64,000 nt of DNA from the NCBI GenBank assembly GCA_033961575.1, contig CM066727.1:119524434-119588433 (forward strand), given 5' to 3'. Source of the stretch: Aselliscus stoliczkanus (Eukaryota > Chordata > Mammalia > Chiroptera > Hipposideridae). Under the pieces are notes generated by a model that saw nothing but the letters and a program-made list of their open reading frames with translations, had not been told where the DNA came from and ran no database searches. Made by a program: the position numbers and the translations under genes. Below, one piece after another: positions 27,420 through 35,400 of this stretch (position 1 is the stretch's first letter; the number at the start of each line of letters is the position of its first letter).

Positions 27420-30400
27420 TATACATACATACACACACACATTGTGCAATTTCTGAAATTCTCTTTAATTACAAAGATAGAGGGGTGTTTTTGTGAGGTG
27501 GGGCTGGAGAAGTTCAAGTGAAATTCATGATTTGTGCCTCATCTTTAGAAAATTCTGACAGAACTATAGGTTATAGGCCTTTAATTACAAGTGCTGTAGA
27601 TTAAGCAGACCTGGTTTTAGTTTTACTTCTAAGTCTCATTATTTTACTTCCCTAAACTTTTGTTTGTTTACCTATAAAATGAGGATTAAAAAAAGCTATC
27701 TAGTATAGAGATTAAATTAGATATAATACTCTTAGCTAAGTGCCTTATATAAAGATACTGATAATGATAATAATAACAATGATAAGAGTATTAATAAGAG
27801 TGAGGATGGTAATTTTGGCCAAATTTTATAGTATTTTTACTTTGGCCAGGCACTATTCATTTTACAGTATTAACTATTTAATCCTTACAATGATCTTATT
27901 GTTCACGTTGTCTGACTAAGGGCACAGAGTCAAGAGAAGGCAAGTAATTTGCTCATGGTAATTGAGGTAAAAGGGAGCAGAGACAGTGTCATAAATAGCA
28001 GCAGTCATTTTTATTACATTACTTTTCAGCTAAATATTTACTATAAAATTATTTTTTAATGAATAATTTTTCTACAGTCACTGAAAGAAAAAGAACTAGT
28101 AAATGAAAAATCTAAATTGGCAGATATAGAGGAAATTAAATGTAGACAAGAAAAGGAAATTGCTAAACTGAGTGAAGAACTCAAGTCCCACAAGCAAGAA
28201 AGCATAAAGGTATGTTAAGATAATCATTGTTCTTCTATATTGTTGTATTATGGTTGTTTAAATTTAATATATATACATATATATTATTTCTTTATTGAGA
28301 ACCTGCTGTGTACCAGGAACATTGTTTTGTTGTTTTTGACAAATTCCCTTGCTCTCAGAATACTCCTGTGTTGCATAATACCTATATACATATTGAAACT
28401 CTTACTTTTGTTTTTAAATTACTGAACAAAGCAAAGTAACCCTACAATTTTGGATTTTGTTGAGATGACAAAAGAGCTATTGATTTAGAAAATTATGCTT
28501 GTAGATAGTCAACTTCAAAATATGTAAGAATTTAGAATTAAGATTTAAGGGATTCTATTTCTTCAATTGTTTTCATATTAAAATCCTTTAATAATGGCTT
28601 AAACATTTTCCTGTCATAAGCATAGTTAGGGTGCCAGTTGAAGAACCTAATTGTTTGTAATTTGCTCTGGAAAATGTTATTCATTTTCTTAGAGAAAGGT
28701 TAGATTCTCTCTTGAGTGCTCTCCTGATTCCTTTTATGTCTATCAGTATATTACAATTTTGCTTTATAATCAGTTATCTCTATATTATGACATTATATTC
28801 TCCCCAATGTGGCTTGCTTAAAGCAGGAAATATATCTAATTCATTTTTGTGTAAATCCCCAGGATCTAACACAGTGTGTGATGCCTACATGGTGACCAAT
28901 AAACACTAAGTGAAGAAAGGGAAGCAGGGTAGAAATTTTTCACATAGTTTAATCAAAACATCAACTATAAACTATCACTTGAATTTAAATGATTGTTGAG
29001 CACAAAGTAAATAATCTTTCATCTTTTTAACCAATTGTTTGAAATACTTTAAGACTTATTAGAGAAGAGGCTAAAACTCGTGTTGTGTATACTGTTATGA
29101 TATGTTGCATAAATTTCAGCTATATTTTGAAATATTTACTATAAAGAATGATTTGTTTTGGCCTTTTTCAATAGGAGGTAACAAATCTCAAGGATGCCAA
29201 ACAGCTTTTGATTCAGCAGAAACTAGAGCTTCAAGGGAAAGTAGATTCACTGAAGGCAGCCCTTGAGCAGGAGAAGAAAAATCAGCATACGCTAAAAGAG
29301 CAGGTGAAAAAGGAAGAAGATGAGCTCAAGAAAGAATTTATTGAGAAGGAAGCTAAACTGGTAAGTAAGTTAAGGTTGCAAAGTGTGTTTTATAATTGAT
29401 TTTGTAGATCAATCCAGTAAGAGAGGATTTTTCTACCCAAAAGTTATTCAGATTCTCACCTAACATTTTAATTTTTAATAAAGGATTTTTAATAAAGGAG
29501 ATGTGATTTGTTTAAACAGCTGATATATGGTTGGAAATATTTTATTCTGTAATTGTATTTTGGTTTCTATAAGTGAAAATCCAATAAAACATAATTCAGA
29601 AAAAATAAAAACACTGTTAGTGCCAGAAAAACAAACCCTCGGCTACGTAAACTGAGGTAAATGTGTGAATGCTCATCATGTTAAACTGTGTTTGATCAGA
29701 GTGAGTGTTGATAAGGGGGGAACGGAAACTTCCCTTGAAAATCATGATGACCAAAGTCTGCTTTTCCTTCCCTAAGCTGTGGCTGCCAAATGGGAAGCAT
29801 CTGGCTTTCCTTTATTGGATTAAGCCCAAATATCTCCAGATAACTTGCCCGCTGAATGTTTTAGTTGAAGAACTGCAGTCTCAATTCACACAGATTTGAA
29901 GGGTTTGTATTGGTTTTTGGCAGGTTAATAGAGACAAAAAGATTTATGTGTAATTTGAGACATAAGAAAATGCTAGCTTTGTCTCCATGGCACTTTGTCT
30001 CCAAAACACATCCCTATGTTCTTCCCCTGTTCTAGTGGATAAAAGGAAAATCTCAAATTGCCTTCCTTTAGCTTAATCTTATAGGAGGTTTGCTGACCAT
30101 CATTTCAGCATTATGGCCTTGGAGCCAATTCAAATTACACAGATGTTTGTGGGCTCAATTTTATTAGCGTATATAATGAAATATATTGCCCTGCCTTCTT
30201 TCCTGAAGAAGTAATATTATTTATGTTGCCAGTATTTTCAATTCAAAAACTAACTTAAATGTATTTTGTACTACTTTTGTAATAGGTTTTCCCCCCACTG
30301 TTTTTCGTTTTCAAAACAGCATTCTGAAATAAAAGAAAAAGAAGTAGGAATGAAGAAGCATGAAGAAAATGAAGTTAAACTTACCATGCAGATTACAGCA

Positions 30401-32471
30401 TTAAATGAAAACTTAGGCACTGTGAAAAAGGAGTGGCAGTCGAGTCAACGGAGAGTTAGTGAGCTCGAGAAGCAGACGGATGACTTACGTGGTGAAATTG
30501 CAGTATTAGAAGCAACGGTTCAGAACAATCAGGATGAAAGGAGAGCGCTACTAGAAAGGTGATTGATTCCAGGAAAATTAGTCTATTTCCATTCTAAGTG
30601 ATAAAACAATTGTCATATTCCACATTTTATTAAAATAGAAGAAGAGTCTTCATAAAAGTGCATAGCGCCTACAGGAATTTAGTCATTTAAAAACTAATCC
30701 TTAACAATCAATAATTGAAATTAATGTATTACATTTGAAGTTACTAAAGTAGTTCATTATCTGTGTTCTTTCATAATTAAAAAAAAAATTATCTCTTTGC
30801 AATCTATTCTAGATGTCTTAAAGGAGAAGGTGAAATAGAAAAACTTCAAACCAAAGTACTAGAGTTGCAAAGAAAGCTGGATAATACAACTGCAGCAGTG
30901 CAGGAACTGGGCAGAGAAAATCAGTCCCTTCAAGTGAGTCATGTGGCAGTTTTTTAGTCCAGCATTTACCTCTTAGTAAAAGGCATATTTTCAACCTTAA
31001 AAAAACAACAAAGAAACCCCTTATATATTTAATAAACACTTTTGAGTGGCTACTGTGTATATAGCAGTGTTATAGGTATTATGGGTAATTAAGTATAAGA
31101 GGGAAAGAACTTGTCTGAGAGACCCCAGGAGATTAGGTAGAGAGCTATGTCATTCATGAATTAACAGTACTGGGAAAATGCAAGTGTACCAAGGAATAGA
31201 GGAGTTGCTATGTGTTGAAGAAGTGATCTGGTATGTGCTCAGAGTCCCAGGAAGGATTGATCATTAGGATTAGGATGGGTGGGAAATCACCAAAGGTTAG
31301 AAATTACCAATCCCTTTGAGGAATAAGATTGGATTGGATTGATTCATTGGTTGATTTGTCATTCAGACTTAAGAATGTAGCAGTTTTTGACAATGGAAGT
31401 TGCCTAAAGTATTTCTGATTTTCAAAATTTTATCCCATGGTGCATATAGTCAAAATTTTATAAAACTCAGGCACCAAAGTAGAAAGTATCCATCATTCTT
31501 TAAAACATTGAATATTATAATGTATTGAAATTTTTTTTTTACTAGATCAAACATACACAAGCATTGAATAGAAAGTGGGCTGAAGACAATGAAGTTCAAA
31601 ACTGTATGGCCTGTGGGAAAGGCTTTTCAGTAACAGTGAGACGGGTAAATGATTTTATTTATGTTGCCATGGTTCTGGATTCTGTTCCTCAGTGATAATT
31701 AATGTTTTAACCATCAAAATAAATTTTGACAGATTAAAAAATTTTTCCATATTTTGGTTAATTTACAACTACATAGAATAATTAAATTTCATGCAATTTA
31801 GTTTCTGGTTACCATATATGTTTCATTTAGTTTTAAATTTAGTTGTTGCCTTCTTACTGAGTTGCTCCCTGGAATAATCATTTTCTGAATCAGTGTACCA
31901 GTGTTAAACTCATATGTTTTAGTCATCATTGGGTTCTATTAAAGGAACAAGAAGTAAAGATAAAAAAAAAAAATTTATCCTAAATAATACCACCATGTGA
32001 TGTTTCAAGTTTAAATTCCTATTGAAGAAATGATGCTTGAAATATTTGGCAAATAGTAATAGTTTTTCACCTGATAGAGGTACTTTATTAACACTTTTAA
32101 AAGCCTCCTGTTTCTTCTGAGAATTCCATGATAAAATCCATATAAAATGTTTAGCATAGTATCTGATTAATAGGAAGCATTCAATTTAACTAAGGGGTTA
32201 AATTTACATATGAAAGATATTATTAAATAATACACTAATCACTTGAAAGTTAATATACATTCACAGTGCAGTTCGCAGTATTCTTGTAGTCTCATAATGT
32301 GTCGGTGTAGTTTCTATGCTTAAAGTTGTTTAATTTTGTCATTTACAGCATCACTGTAGACAATGTGGAAATATCTTCTGTGCTGAGTGTTCAGCCAAAA
32401 ATGCCTTAACTCCTTCTTCCAAGAAGCCTGTTCGTGTATGTGATGCATGTTTCAATGACTTGCAAGGATAA
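110..32471 (+). CDS. EEA1: EEA1, early endosome antigen 1, C-terminal 835 codons in 15 exons
   Basis: EEA1 is a long parallel coiled-coil dimer that tethers early endosomes: it binds Rab5-GTP and, through a C-terminal FYVE zinc finger, PI3P. The joined exons give 835 residues, against about 1411 in the human protein, so the N-terminal C2H2 finger and first coiled coil lie upstream of this window. What is seen: heptad-rich, Lys/Glu/Gln/Leu-rich sequence in exons 1 to 13, then an [14 protein letters not shown] segment and the FYVE domain with eight Cys ligands (NCMAC, HHC, RQC, FC, AEC, VC, DAC). All internal junctions have AG and GT and consistent phase (mostly phase 0; phase 2 after exons 4 and 12). 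No frameshift or premature stop is seen. The product matches my recollection of human EEA1 with scattered substitutions. Identification is very secure. Confidence 0.97.
311..1365 (+). other. EEA1: EEA1 intron 1
   Basis: AT-rich intron of 1055 bp. It holds one short SINE (952-1055). I see nothing else. Confidence 0.85.
952..1055 (+). mobile_element. Short tRNA-headed SINE, + strand
   Basis: It starts GGGGCCGGCCGAGTGGCGCG, has a B-box-like GGTTCGCGTCC and ends in the shared CACATATGAGGGCCAGTG module plus an A tail. It is flanked by an exact 15-bp duplication (aaaaatgtaattttt) at 937-951 and 1055-1069; the last A of the tail is shared. Only the head module is present, so this is the short form. 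Confidence 0.9.
1366..1479 (+). CDS. EEA1: EEA1 window exon 2 (coiled coil)
   Basis: 38 codons, phase 0 at both ends, [10 protein letters not shown] to ALQDKQQ. The acceptor is ttgttgcag and the donor gtaggg. The sequence is nearly identical to my recollection of human EEA1. Confidence 0.95.
3146..3254 (+). mobile_element. Short tRNA-headed SINE, + strand
   Basis: GGCCGGCCGAGTGGCTCAGTGG head with A box, GGTTCGGATCC-like B box (here AGTTCGGATCC), CACATATGAGGGCCAGTG module and A tail. Exact 15-bp target duplication aaaagtacagatcaa at 3131-3145 and 3255-3269, which suggests a fairly young insertion. Confidence 0.92.
3628..4143 (-). mobile_element. Long composite SINE, - strand (Rhin-1-like)
   Basis: About 515 bp, antisense. 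Read on the - strand, a GGGCTGGCCAAGTGGTTCAG head is followed by repeated tRNA-like modules (GATGGCTCAGTGG), Gly/Ala-rich linker-like GC-rich stretches and a tail ending CCCAATAAAATCTTTAAAAA. Exact 15-bp duplication ttgatggataaattt at 3613-3627 and 4144-4158. The architecture resembles what I recall of bat Rhin-1 SINEs. Confidence 0.85.
4301..4456 (+). CDS. EEA1: EEA1 window exon 3 (coiled coil)
   Basis: 52 codons, phase 0 at both ends, [11 protein letters not shown] to [10 protein letters not shown]. The acceptor is tctctatag and the donor gtttgt. Coiled-coil heptads continue. Confidence 0.95.
4457..6383 (+). other. EEA1: EEA1 intron 3
   Basis: AT-rich intron of 1.9 kb. It contains a middle-form antisense SINE (5774-5949). 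Two small ORFs at about 4984-5511 show no coding character that I recognise. Confidence 0.85.
5774..5949 (-). mobile_element. Middle-form SINE, - strand
   Basis: Read on the - strand: GGCTGGCTGAGTGGCTCAG head, then a CTGAGC / CAACAGGTGGCA-type second module and an A tail broken by T. Duplication tgacagcagcatttta (5758-5773) versus tgacagctgcatttta (5950-5965), one mismatch, so somewhat older than the exact-duplication copies. Confidence 0.85.
6384..6523 (+). CDS. EEA1: EEA1 window exon 4 (coiled coil)
   Basis: 46 codons plus two bases (phase 2 end), [12 protein letters not shown] to QLEMEKE. The acceptor is tttcatag. The donor is AAT|gtaagt. The split codon AT+A (Ile) is completed by exon 5. 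The last bases of this exon with the start of the next intron are copied at 9027-9079. Confidence 0.95.
7306..7751 (-). mobile_element. Long composite SINE, - strand, inside L1
   Basis: About 446 bp. It has the GGCCGGCCGAGTGGTGCA head on the - strand, a GC-rich middle with direct CTGC/GGCTGC repeats, and a CCCCAATTCTCCAATAAAATC tail. Exact 12-bp duplication ctagtatcattt at 7294-7305 and 7752-7763. It shares its inner part with the copies at 23040-23486 and 60581-60986. Confidence 0.9.
8519..8630 (-). mobile_element. Short SINE, - strand, inside L1
   Basis: AGGGCCGGCTGAGTGGCACAG head on the - strand, short form with A tail. Duplication ccagtaaaa at 8510-8518 and 8631-8639. Confidence 0.88.
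9027..9079 (+). repeat. Diverged copy of the EEA1 exon 4 / intron 4 boundary
   Basis: Positions 9027-9079 align with 6505-6557 with no gaps and 7 mismatches in 53 (six are transitions). The copied piece covers the end of exon 4 (LEMEKE codons), the gtaag donor core and the first intron bases. It lies between L1 body sequence and the T-rich (poly-A-derived) start of an antisense L1 3' end. Confidence 0.85.
9080..9487 (-). mobile_element. L1 3' end, antisense, second insertion
   Basis: Begins with a T/C-rich run (reverse of a poly-A tail), then aaatttattggggtgacactgg and caagtgtacaattctataatacatcatc, the typical antisense L1 3'UTR of laurasiatherian mammals. It ends where the older L1 resumes at about 9490. 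Confidence 0.75.
9488..10018 (-). mobile_element. Old L1 body, continued
   Basis: Continuation of the 6990-9026 antisense L1: gaaagagtttgtattagatagatattattt and tttgggtttagtttgctcttc are standard antisense L1 ORF2 phrases. Confidence 0.7.
10021..10101. mobile_element. 81-bp mariner-like MITE
   Basis: TA dinucleotides at 10019-10020 and 10102-10103 flank an 81-bp element. Its ends are imperfect inverted repeats: the first 24 bases match the reverse complement of the last 24 at 20 positions, both starting ttgggttgt. No coding capacity. TA target duplication and inverted ends fit Tc1/mariner. Confidence 0.8.
10104..11440. other. About 1.3 kb insertion of unknown origin
   Basis: This stretch separates two halves of the same antisense L1 and does not look like L1. 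It is less AT-rich than its surroundings. Two short overlapping ORFs (10976-11254, 11197-11499) have no motif I recognise. It might be internal sequence of an old LTR element, but I cannot assign it. Confidence 0.4.
11441..11930 (-). mobile_element. Old L1 body, last segment
   Basis: Antisense L1 phrases return: gatgtagaaatatattg, tgtgttagtgatttctaatttaattccatag, ctataattgtggatttctt. Continues the element that starts at about 6990. Confidence 0.7.
13101..13431 (+). CDS. EEA1: EEA1 window exon 5 (coiled coil)
   Basis: Longest exon here, one base plus 110 codons, from [11 protein letters not shown] to KGKAAILDL. The first base completes the split Ile codon of exon 4. The acceptor is gaatatttag. 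The donor is TTG|gttagt, an unusual T at +3. The ORF runs past the donor into the intron (VSLYLLS), but exon 6 follows in phase 0. Coiled coil throughout. Confidence 0.94.
13432..14534 (+). other. EEA1: EEA1 intron 5
   Basis: AT-rich intron of 1.1 kb with an A-rich run at 13757-13781. I see nothing else. Confidence 0.8.
14535..14636 (+). CDS. EEA1: EEA1 window exon 6 (coiled coil)
   Basis: 34 codons, phase 0 at both ends, [11 protein letters not shown] to KKSLEKEKE. The acceptor is tttttttag and the donor gtaaga. It is too short to stand out as an ORF and was found by splice sites and continuity. Confidence 0.94.
14637..16344 (+). other. EEA1: EEA1 intron 6
   Basis: AT-rich intron of 1.7 kb. 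A MIR-like stretch lies at about 15280-15510, and an L2/MIR-like end (tgcttggcatgtggtagatactcagtaaatg) at about 16190-16315. Confidence 0.75.
15280..15510 (+). mobile_element. MIR-like SINE remnant
   Basis: Contains the MIR-type order: ccatttattagctatg, then tcctcagcagtacaatgggg, then ggattattgtgagaattaaatgag. Ancient and decayed. Confidence 0.6.
16345..16539 (+). CDS. EEA1: EEA1 window exon 7 (coiled coil)
   Basis: 65 codons, phase 0 at both ends, [13 protein letters not shown] to [10 protein letters not shown]. The acceptor is cttttag and the donor gtagtg. Gln-rich coiled coil. Confidence 0.95.
17243..17392 (+). mobile_element. Middle-form SINE, + strand
   Basis: GGCCGGCCGAGTGGCTCAGTTGG head, then gagctgccaataggtggcaggatggc and an A tail. 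Exact 13-bp duplication aagagttgtctat at 17230-17242 and 17393-17405. Confidence 0.9.
17455..17690 (-). mobile_element. L1 3'UTR fragment, antisense
   Basis: Shares tcacaaagtgacaacccccc, atactccacatcctgtgacta and cagcttcaggtgtacagtgc with the fragment at 49031-49480. Typical antisense L1 3'UTR. Confidence 0.7.
18071..18426 (-). mobile_element. MLT1-like (MaLR) solo LTR, antisense
   Basis: Begins gtcttagttcagactgttataacaac-like and ends gggggacacaaatattcagccatag. In between are gggctccaccctcatg and ccaaataccatcacattg. This is the reverse complement of an MLT1-class LTR. Non-coding old LTR, no internal region seen. Confidence 0.75.
19420..20650 (+). mobile_element. L2 3' region remnant
   Basis: Contains agcctctctgaagagatttgagctgatac, aacaagctgct and gaattttgagcagagaatgg, in the order of the L2 3' half. 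No intact ORF. Confidence 0.6.
20894..20994 (-). mobile_element. Short SINE, - strand
   Basis: AGGCCGGCTGAGTGGTGCGG head on the - strand and a GAGGGCAGTGTCACTGGCCC module read on +. Duplication ttcagtgtgcttttt (20879-20893) versus ttcagtttgcttttt (20995-21009), one mismatch. Confidence 0.88.
21398..21580 (+). CDS. EEA1: EEA1 window exon 8 (coiled coil)
   Basis: 61 codons, phase 0 at both ends, [10 protein letters not shown] to LATRQDLK. The acceptor is tatgtttcag and the donor gtatag. Confidence 0.95.
21830..22640 (+). mobile_element. L2 remnant
   Basis: L2-type wording: aggcagcttaacctggaagtgg, gaaccactgaaaggttttg, ggcctgggccggtgatagcaaggagg. Decayed, non-coding. Confidence 0.55.
23040..23486 (-). 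mobile_element. Long composite SINE, - strand
   Basis: About 447 bp, closely related to 7306-7751. The duplication cagccatttatccttttt (23022-23039) versus cagccatttattctttta (23487-23504) has two mismatches. The 132-residue ORF that crosses it at 23065-23463 is repeat-derived and not a gene. Confidence 0.9.
25828..25902. repeat. (CT)n then (AT)n microsatellite
   Basis: An uninterrupted CT run passes directly into an AT run, then ttttctctgag. Likely length-polymorphic and open to assembly error. Confidence 0.95.
26214..26399 (+). CDS. EEA1: EEA1 window exon 9 (coiled coil)
   Basis: 62 codons, phase 0 at both ends, [10 protein letters not shown] to [10 protein letters not shown]. The acceptor is tttttataag, with a short tract, and the donor gtattt. 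The ORF continues far into the intron (to 26585) with sequence foreign to EEA1, so the donor at 26400 is the true end. Confidence 0.94.
26693..26897 (-). mobile_element. Mariner-family MITE (about 205 bp)
   Basis: TA at 26691-26692 and 26898-26899 flank an element with inverted ends. The left end reads cagagggtgccaaaagaatg; the right end, reverse-complemented, reads ctggaggtgccaaaaaaatg. The first about 60 bases match the reverse complement of the right end of the remnant at 37229-37458, so both belong to one family. No transposase frame. Confidence 0.8.
26923..27024 (-). mobile_element. Short SINE, - strand
   Basis: GGGCCGGCCGAGTTGCGCGG head on the - strand. Duplication ctcaatgatttctt (26909-26922) versus ctcaactatttctt (27025-27038), two mismatches. 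Confidence 0.87.
27354..27457. repeat. (TA)n(CA)n microsatellite framed by an exact inverted repeat
   Basis: ttcagaaattgcac at 27368-27381 is exactly reverse-complementary to gtgcaatttctgaa at 27444-27457. Between them lie (TA)n and (CA)n runs, themselves able to pair. Together they can form a long hairpin. Confidence 0.9.
28078..28209 (+). CDS. EEA1: EEA1 window exon 10 (coiled coil)
   Basis: 44 codons, phase 0 at both ends, [11 protein letters not shown] to KSHKQESIK. The acceptor is ttttctacag and the donor gtatgt. Confidence 0.95.
28210..29174 (+). other. EEA1: EEA1 intron 10
   Basis: AT-rich intron, 965 bp. An L2/MIR-like antisense trace lies at about 28690-28910; nothing else is seen. 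Confidence 0.75.
29175..29360 (+). CDS. EEA1: EEA1 window exon 11 (coiled coil)
   Basis: 62 codons, phase 0 at both ends, [12 protein letters not shown] to EFIEKEAKL. The acceptor is ttcaatag and the donor gtaagt (consensus). Confidence 0.96.
29361..30319 (+). other. EEA1: EEA1 intron 11
   Basis: Intron of 959 bp. A 64-codon ORF (29705-29899) has no recognised motif and no splice context. No repeat identified. Confidence 0.75.
30320..30558 (+). CDS. EEA1: EEA1 window exon 12 (coiled coil)
   Basis: 79 codons plus two bases (phase 2), [13 protein letters not shown] to RRALLE. The split Arg codon AG+A is completed by exon 13. The acceptor is tcaaaacag, close to a C-rich tract, and the donor gtgatt. 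Very highly conserved relative to human. Confidence 0.95.
30813..30933 (+). CDS. EEA1: EEA1 window exon 13 (end of coiled coil)
   Basis: One base plus 40 codons, [12 protein letters not shown] to GRENQSLQ. The acceptor is tctattctag and the donor gtgagt. This is the region just before the Rab5-binding/FYVE module. Confidence 0.95.
30934..31545 (+). other. EEA1: EEA1 intron 13
   Basis: Intron of 612 bp with no repeat I recognise. Confidence 0.75.
31546..31644 (+). CDS. EEA1: EEA1 window exon 14 (Rab5-binding segment, FYVE first half)
   Basis: 33 codons, phase 0 at both ends, [16 protein letters not shown] then [15 protein letters not shown]. It contains the WxxD motif (WAED) of the FYVE domain, the first zinc-ligand pair CxxC, and the two Arg residues that begin the R(R/K)HHCR motif. 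The acceptor is ttttactag and the donor gtaaat. Confidence 0.97.
31645..32348 (+). other. EEA1: EEA1 intron 14, splits the FYVE motif
   Basis: 704 bp, AT-rich, no repeat seen. It lies between RR and HHCR. Confidence 0.85.
32349..32471 (+). CDS. EEA1: EEA1 last coding exon (FYVE second half, stop)
   Basis: 40 codons and TAA at 32469-32471: [20 protein letters not shown], a [13 protein letters not shown] stretch, then NDLQG. It carries six of the eight zinc-ligand Cys residues, the RVC motif and the basic patch that contacts PI3P. The acceptor is atttacag. The C-terminus NDLQG matches the known EEA1 end. Confidence 0.98.
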   Translation, partial: HHCRQCGNIFCAECSAKNALTPSSKKPVRVCDACFNDLQG

Positions 32472-35400
32472 TGGTTATCACAACTCCAGAGTAATATTAC
32501 ACTAACATTAGATTTTTAATAAATGTACTTAATAGAGGTCTTGGACTACTATTTGATTTGGAAGTGGTTGCAATACTAGACCAACTTTAGAATTCATATA
32601 TTTTGGAATGTTATCAATATCAAGTAAAACTCTTCTATTTTTGTGAGACTTGGGCTCATATTTCATTACTTTTTTCCATTTAACCCCTGAAACAGCTTTC
32701 ATGCCAAGTCTAGAATTAGCCAATGATATGTAAATAAACTTTGGACAGAAAATAGCAATGTATTTTTTTAAATTTAATTTCATTGTTAACAAGTCACATG
32801 AGTATATGTCCATAACTTACTTATTCTTTCTCCCAAATTTAGTGTACAGAAATGTACATGAATGATGCTATCACCTCATATATGTTGCACAATAACATGT
32901 TAAATATATTAAATATTCTATTTGTGAAGTTATGCACAGAACTATAAAAATTTCTGACTCATTTTTTTCTTATACACAAGTCCATACCTTTGTTCCATTG
33001 TTATGTTATCCATTTACTACTCACGTGTTCTAAACATAATTTATATTGAAATATATATTAACCAAGAACTCAAACATTGTTTTTGGTTTAACAATACTGA
33101 TTAAATTCTCTTGGATGGATTTTATGAAAACCTCTGTAAAAACAATTTGCTTAATTTATGGTTATCCTGGGATTATATTTTAAAGATTAGGGTTAATTTT
33201 TCTTTTTCTTTTTTTCCCTCTTTTTCGACATCATTTTTAAACTCCCACATATTCTCCATTAAGAATCCTATTAAGCTTCCCACACTCACCTTGAGTTGGA
33301 AGATGAGTAATGGAAATTGTATGGTGGCCCTGTTCTCAGTTTCTTATCAGTGGGGAGTCTTCTGAGATTAGCGTTCATATTATCTCTCCATTTTGTCTCT
33401 GTAGCATCTTCAGGATTCTAAGGATTTTTTGGGTTTTTTTTTCAATGGGTCTGCTTTTTACCTTCATTTGTTTTAACCTTCCCAAGCACAGCTCAGCTTC
33501 ACTGTAATTATTTTATAATTTTTGCATCTTAAAGCTAGTAACTGATATTGCAATAGTTTTTTCTGTGAAAACAAAATACAAAATGGTAAGGAGACATTAA
33601 ATATTCTACTTTATATTTTCTTCTTACCTAATGGGGAAAAATTGGTAAAAGTTGTAAATTTAAATTTAAAATGGTTCTTAATTTTGGTTTCCATTATCAG
33701 CTGGTAAGTCTTTTTACTTTGCAAAAACAATGCTGTGAAATTACTTTGAAGTAACAGCTGGAGAGTACAGTTCCACCAAAAACAAATTAGGAATCCCAAA
33801 GTTATAATCTGAACTGAAACAGAATGTCTGATTAAAGATAATTTAAAATTAGCTTGTTTGTATGCTGAACAATGAAATTCAACTTTAAATTATCATAGTC
33901 TTATTAATTTAGAGAATTGGAAAACAACTGAAGAGAGTAGTCATTAATATTGGCCGATTACTCTTTCTAGAAAAGAAATGTAAAGTTATACGTTTATTCA
34001 GTACAGTCATTTGGTAATAATAGCATGAAAGGATGGGAGTTCATTTTTCATTTAAAATAAATAGTTTATAATATACACTTGCTTTCAAATATCATGCCAA
34101 AATGAAATTATCGTATATGCTATGCCTACAGCATATATAAACTAAATGAGATTGCCACATATTCATTTAATTATTTTTTTAAAAATCACATTTAAGTAAA
34201 CCCTGTTGTCAGTAGCTATTAAGGACCCTGATTGAAGCCCTGGACTTGGATAAACATATATCCTTTAGCATATATAATGAAGAAATACAGTGACCCTTTA
34301 TTAAAAATAGTACTTGGATAATATAAATTGAACTAAAATTATTTATGCATTTTCATATACTTATAAATCCTTTCAAATAGTCTTAATTCTACACTTACAT
34401 ATAAGTGACTTAATAAATGTGTTGGAACAATAGATATTCACAGCACCACTGTTTATTAATTCTTTTAATAAAACTTCATGAGAATTCTTTTAGATTAGAA
34501 TATTTGTTCACTTCATCTCCTAATTGTGCATACTGAAGGCCTTTCCCCTCATGCCTGCCCCCACATACTCACAAAAGAAAAAAAAAATGGAGGGGACACC
34601 AAATAAAACCATATGTGTCTGAGTGATTTTCTAGTTTCCATCTGGCTAATCTCATTACATAGGTCCTGAATAACTTACCATGGGCTATTACACTAATAGC
34701 AGAAATGAGACCTAATACTTTTGTTGTTAACCCTCACCAATTTAAGGTGTTTTGGAAACAAAAATTAAAGGGTTTTCTTTTAACTAAAAATGCCATCTTG
34801 TGAGTCCTCATTTACTACATTTTAGATGTCTGCTGGTACTATTTGTCAGTGAGTTAGAGTCCATAGGCGTCCCAGCTCTCAGCTCTAACACAAAGCATAT
34901 CTGCATCACATGGTAATTAATTCCAAATCCCAGCACAGAAATGTGAACAGAAATCAAGTGTTGCTGGGTTCGTGTACAACAAACTATACCAGTGGCATTT
35001 TTTTTAATAGAAAGAAGACAAAACAGCTGGTATGGGATTTGTTCATTTTGAAGAAAACAGAGGGAAACAAACACAAAAACCTCAAAGCAGTGTACAAATA
35101 ACATTTTGTTCAACTACCTCTTAATGTGGAATTAGCTGGTTTAATAGTTTCCTCACAGTAATGTTAAATAGTAACTGCCAAATTTGTTAAGTTTCCCAGT
35201 CCTCTTAAAAAGGCTTTATGATTATTTTATAGTTTTGAGAAATTTAAAGCCACTTTTTTTTAAACCTTGTATTTGCATAAAAATGTTTAGCTTTTAAGTA
35301 GAGAGCAAACTATGACCATATATTTTGATATTCATGACCTATTTGACTATAGCAGTTTTTTTTTAATGCACTTTGGCTATAAAACCATGGATGACTTGAT

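Larger units (their letters stand above)
26400..28077 (+). other. EEA1: EEA1 intron 9
   Basis: Intron of 1.7 kb with a mariner MITE, a short SINE, a microsatellite hairpin and MIR-like remnants at about 27600-28000. Confidence 0.8.

Noticed and set aside
29705..29899. 64-codon ORF in EEA1 intron 11 as an alternative exon
   Set aside because: No splice sites in phase and no similarity to the coiled coil.
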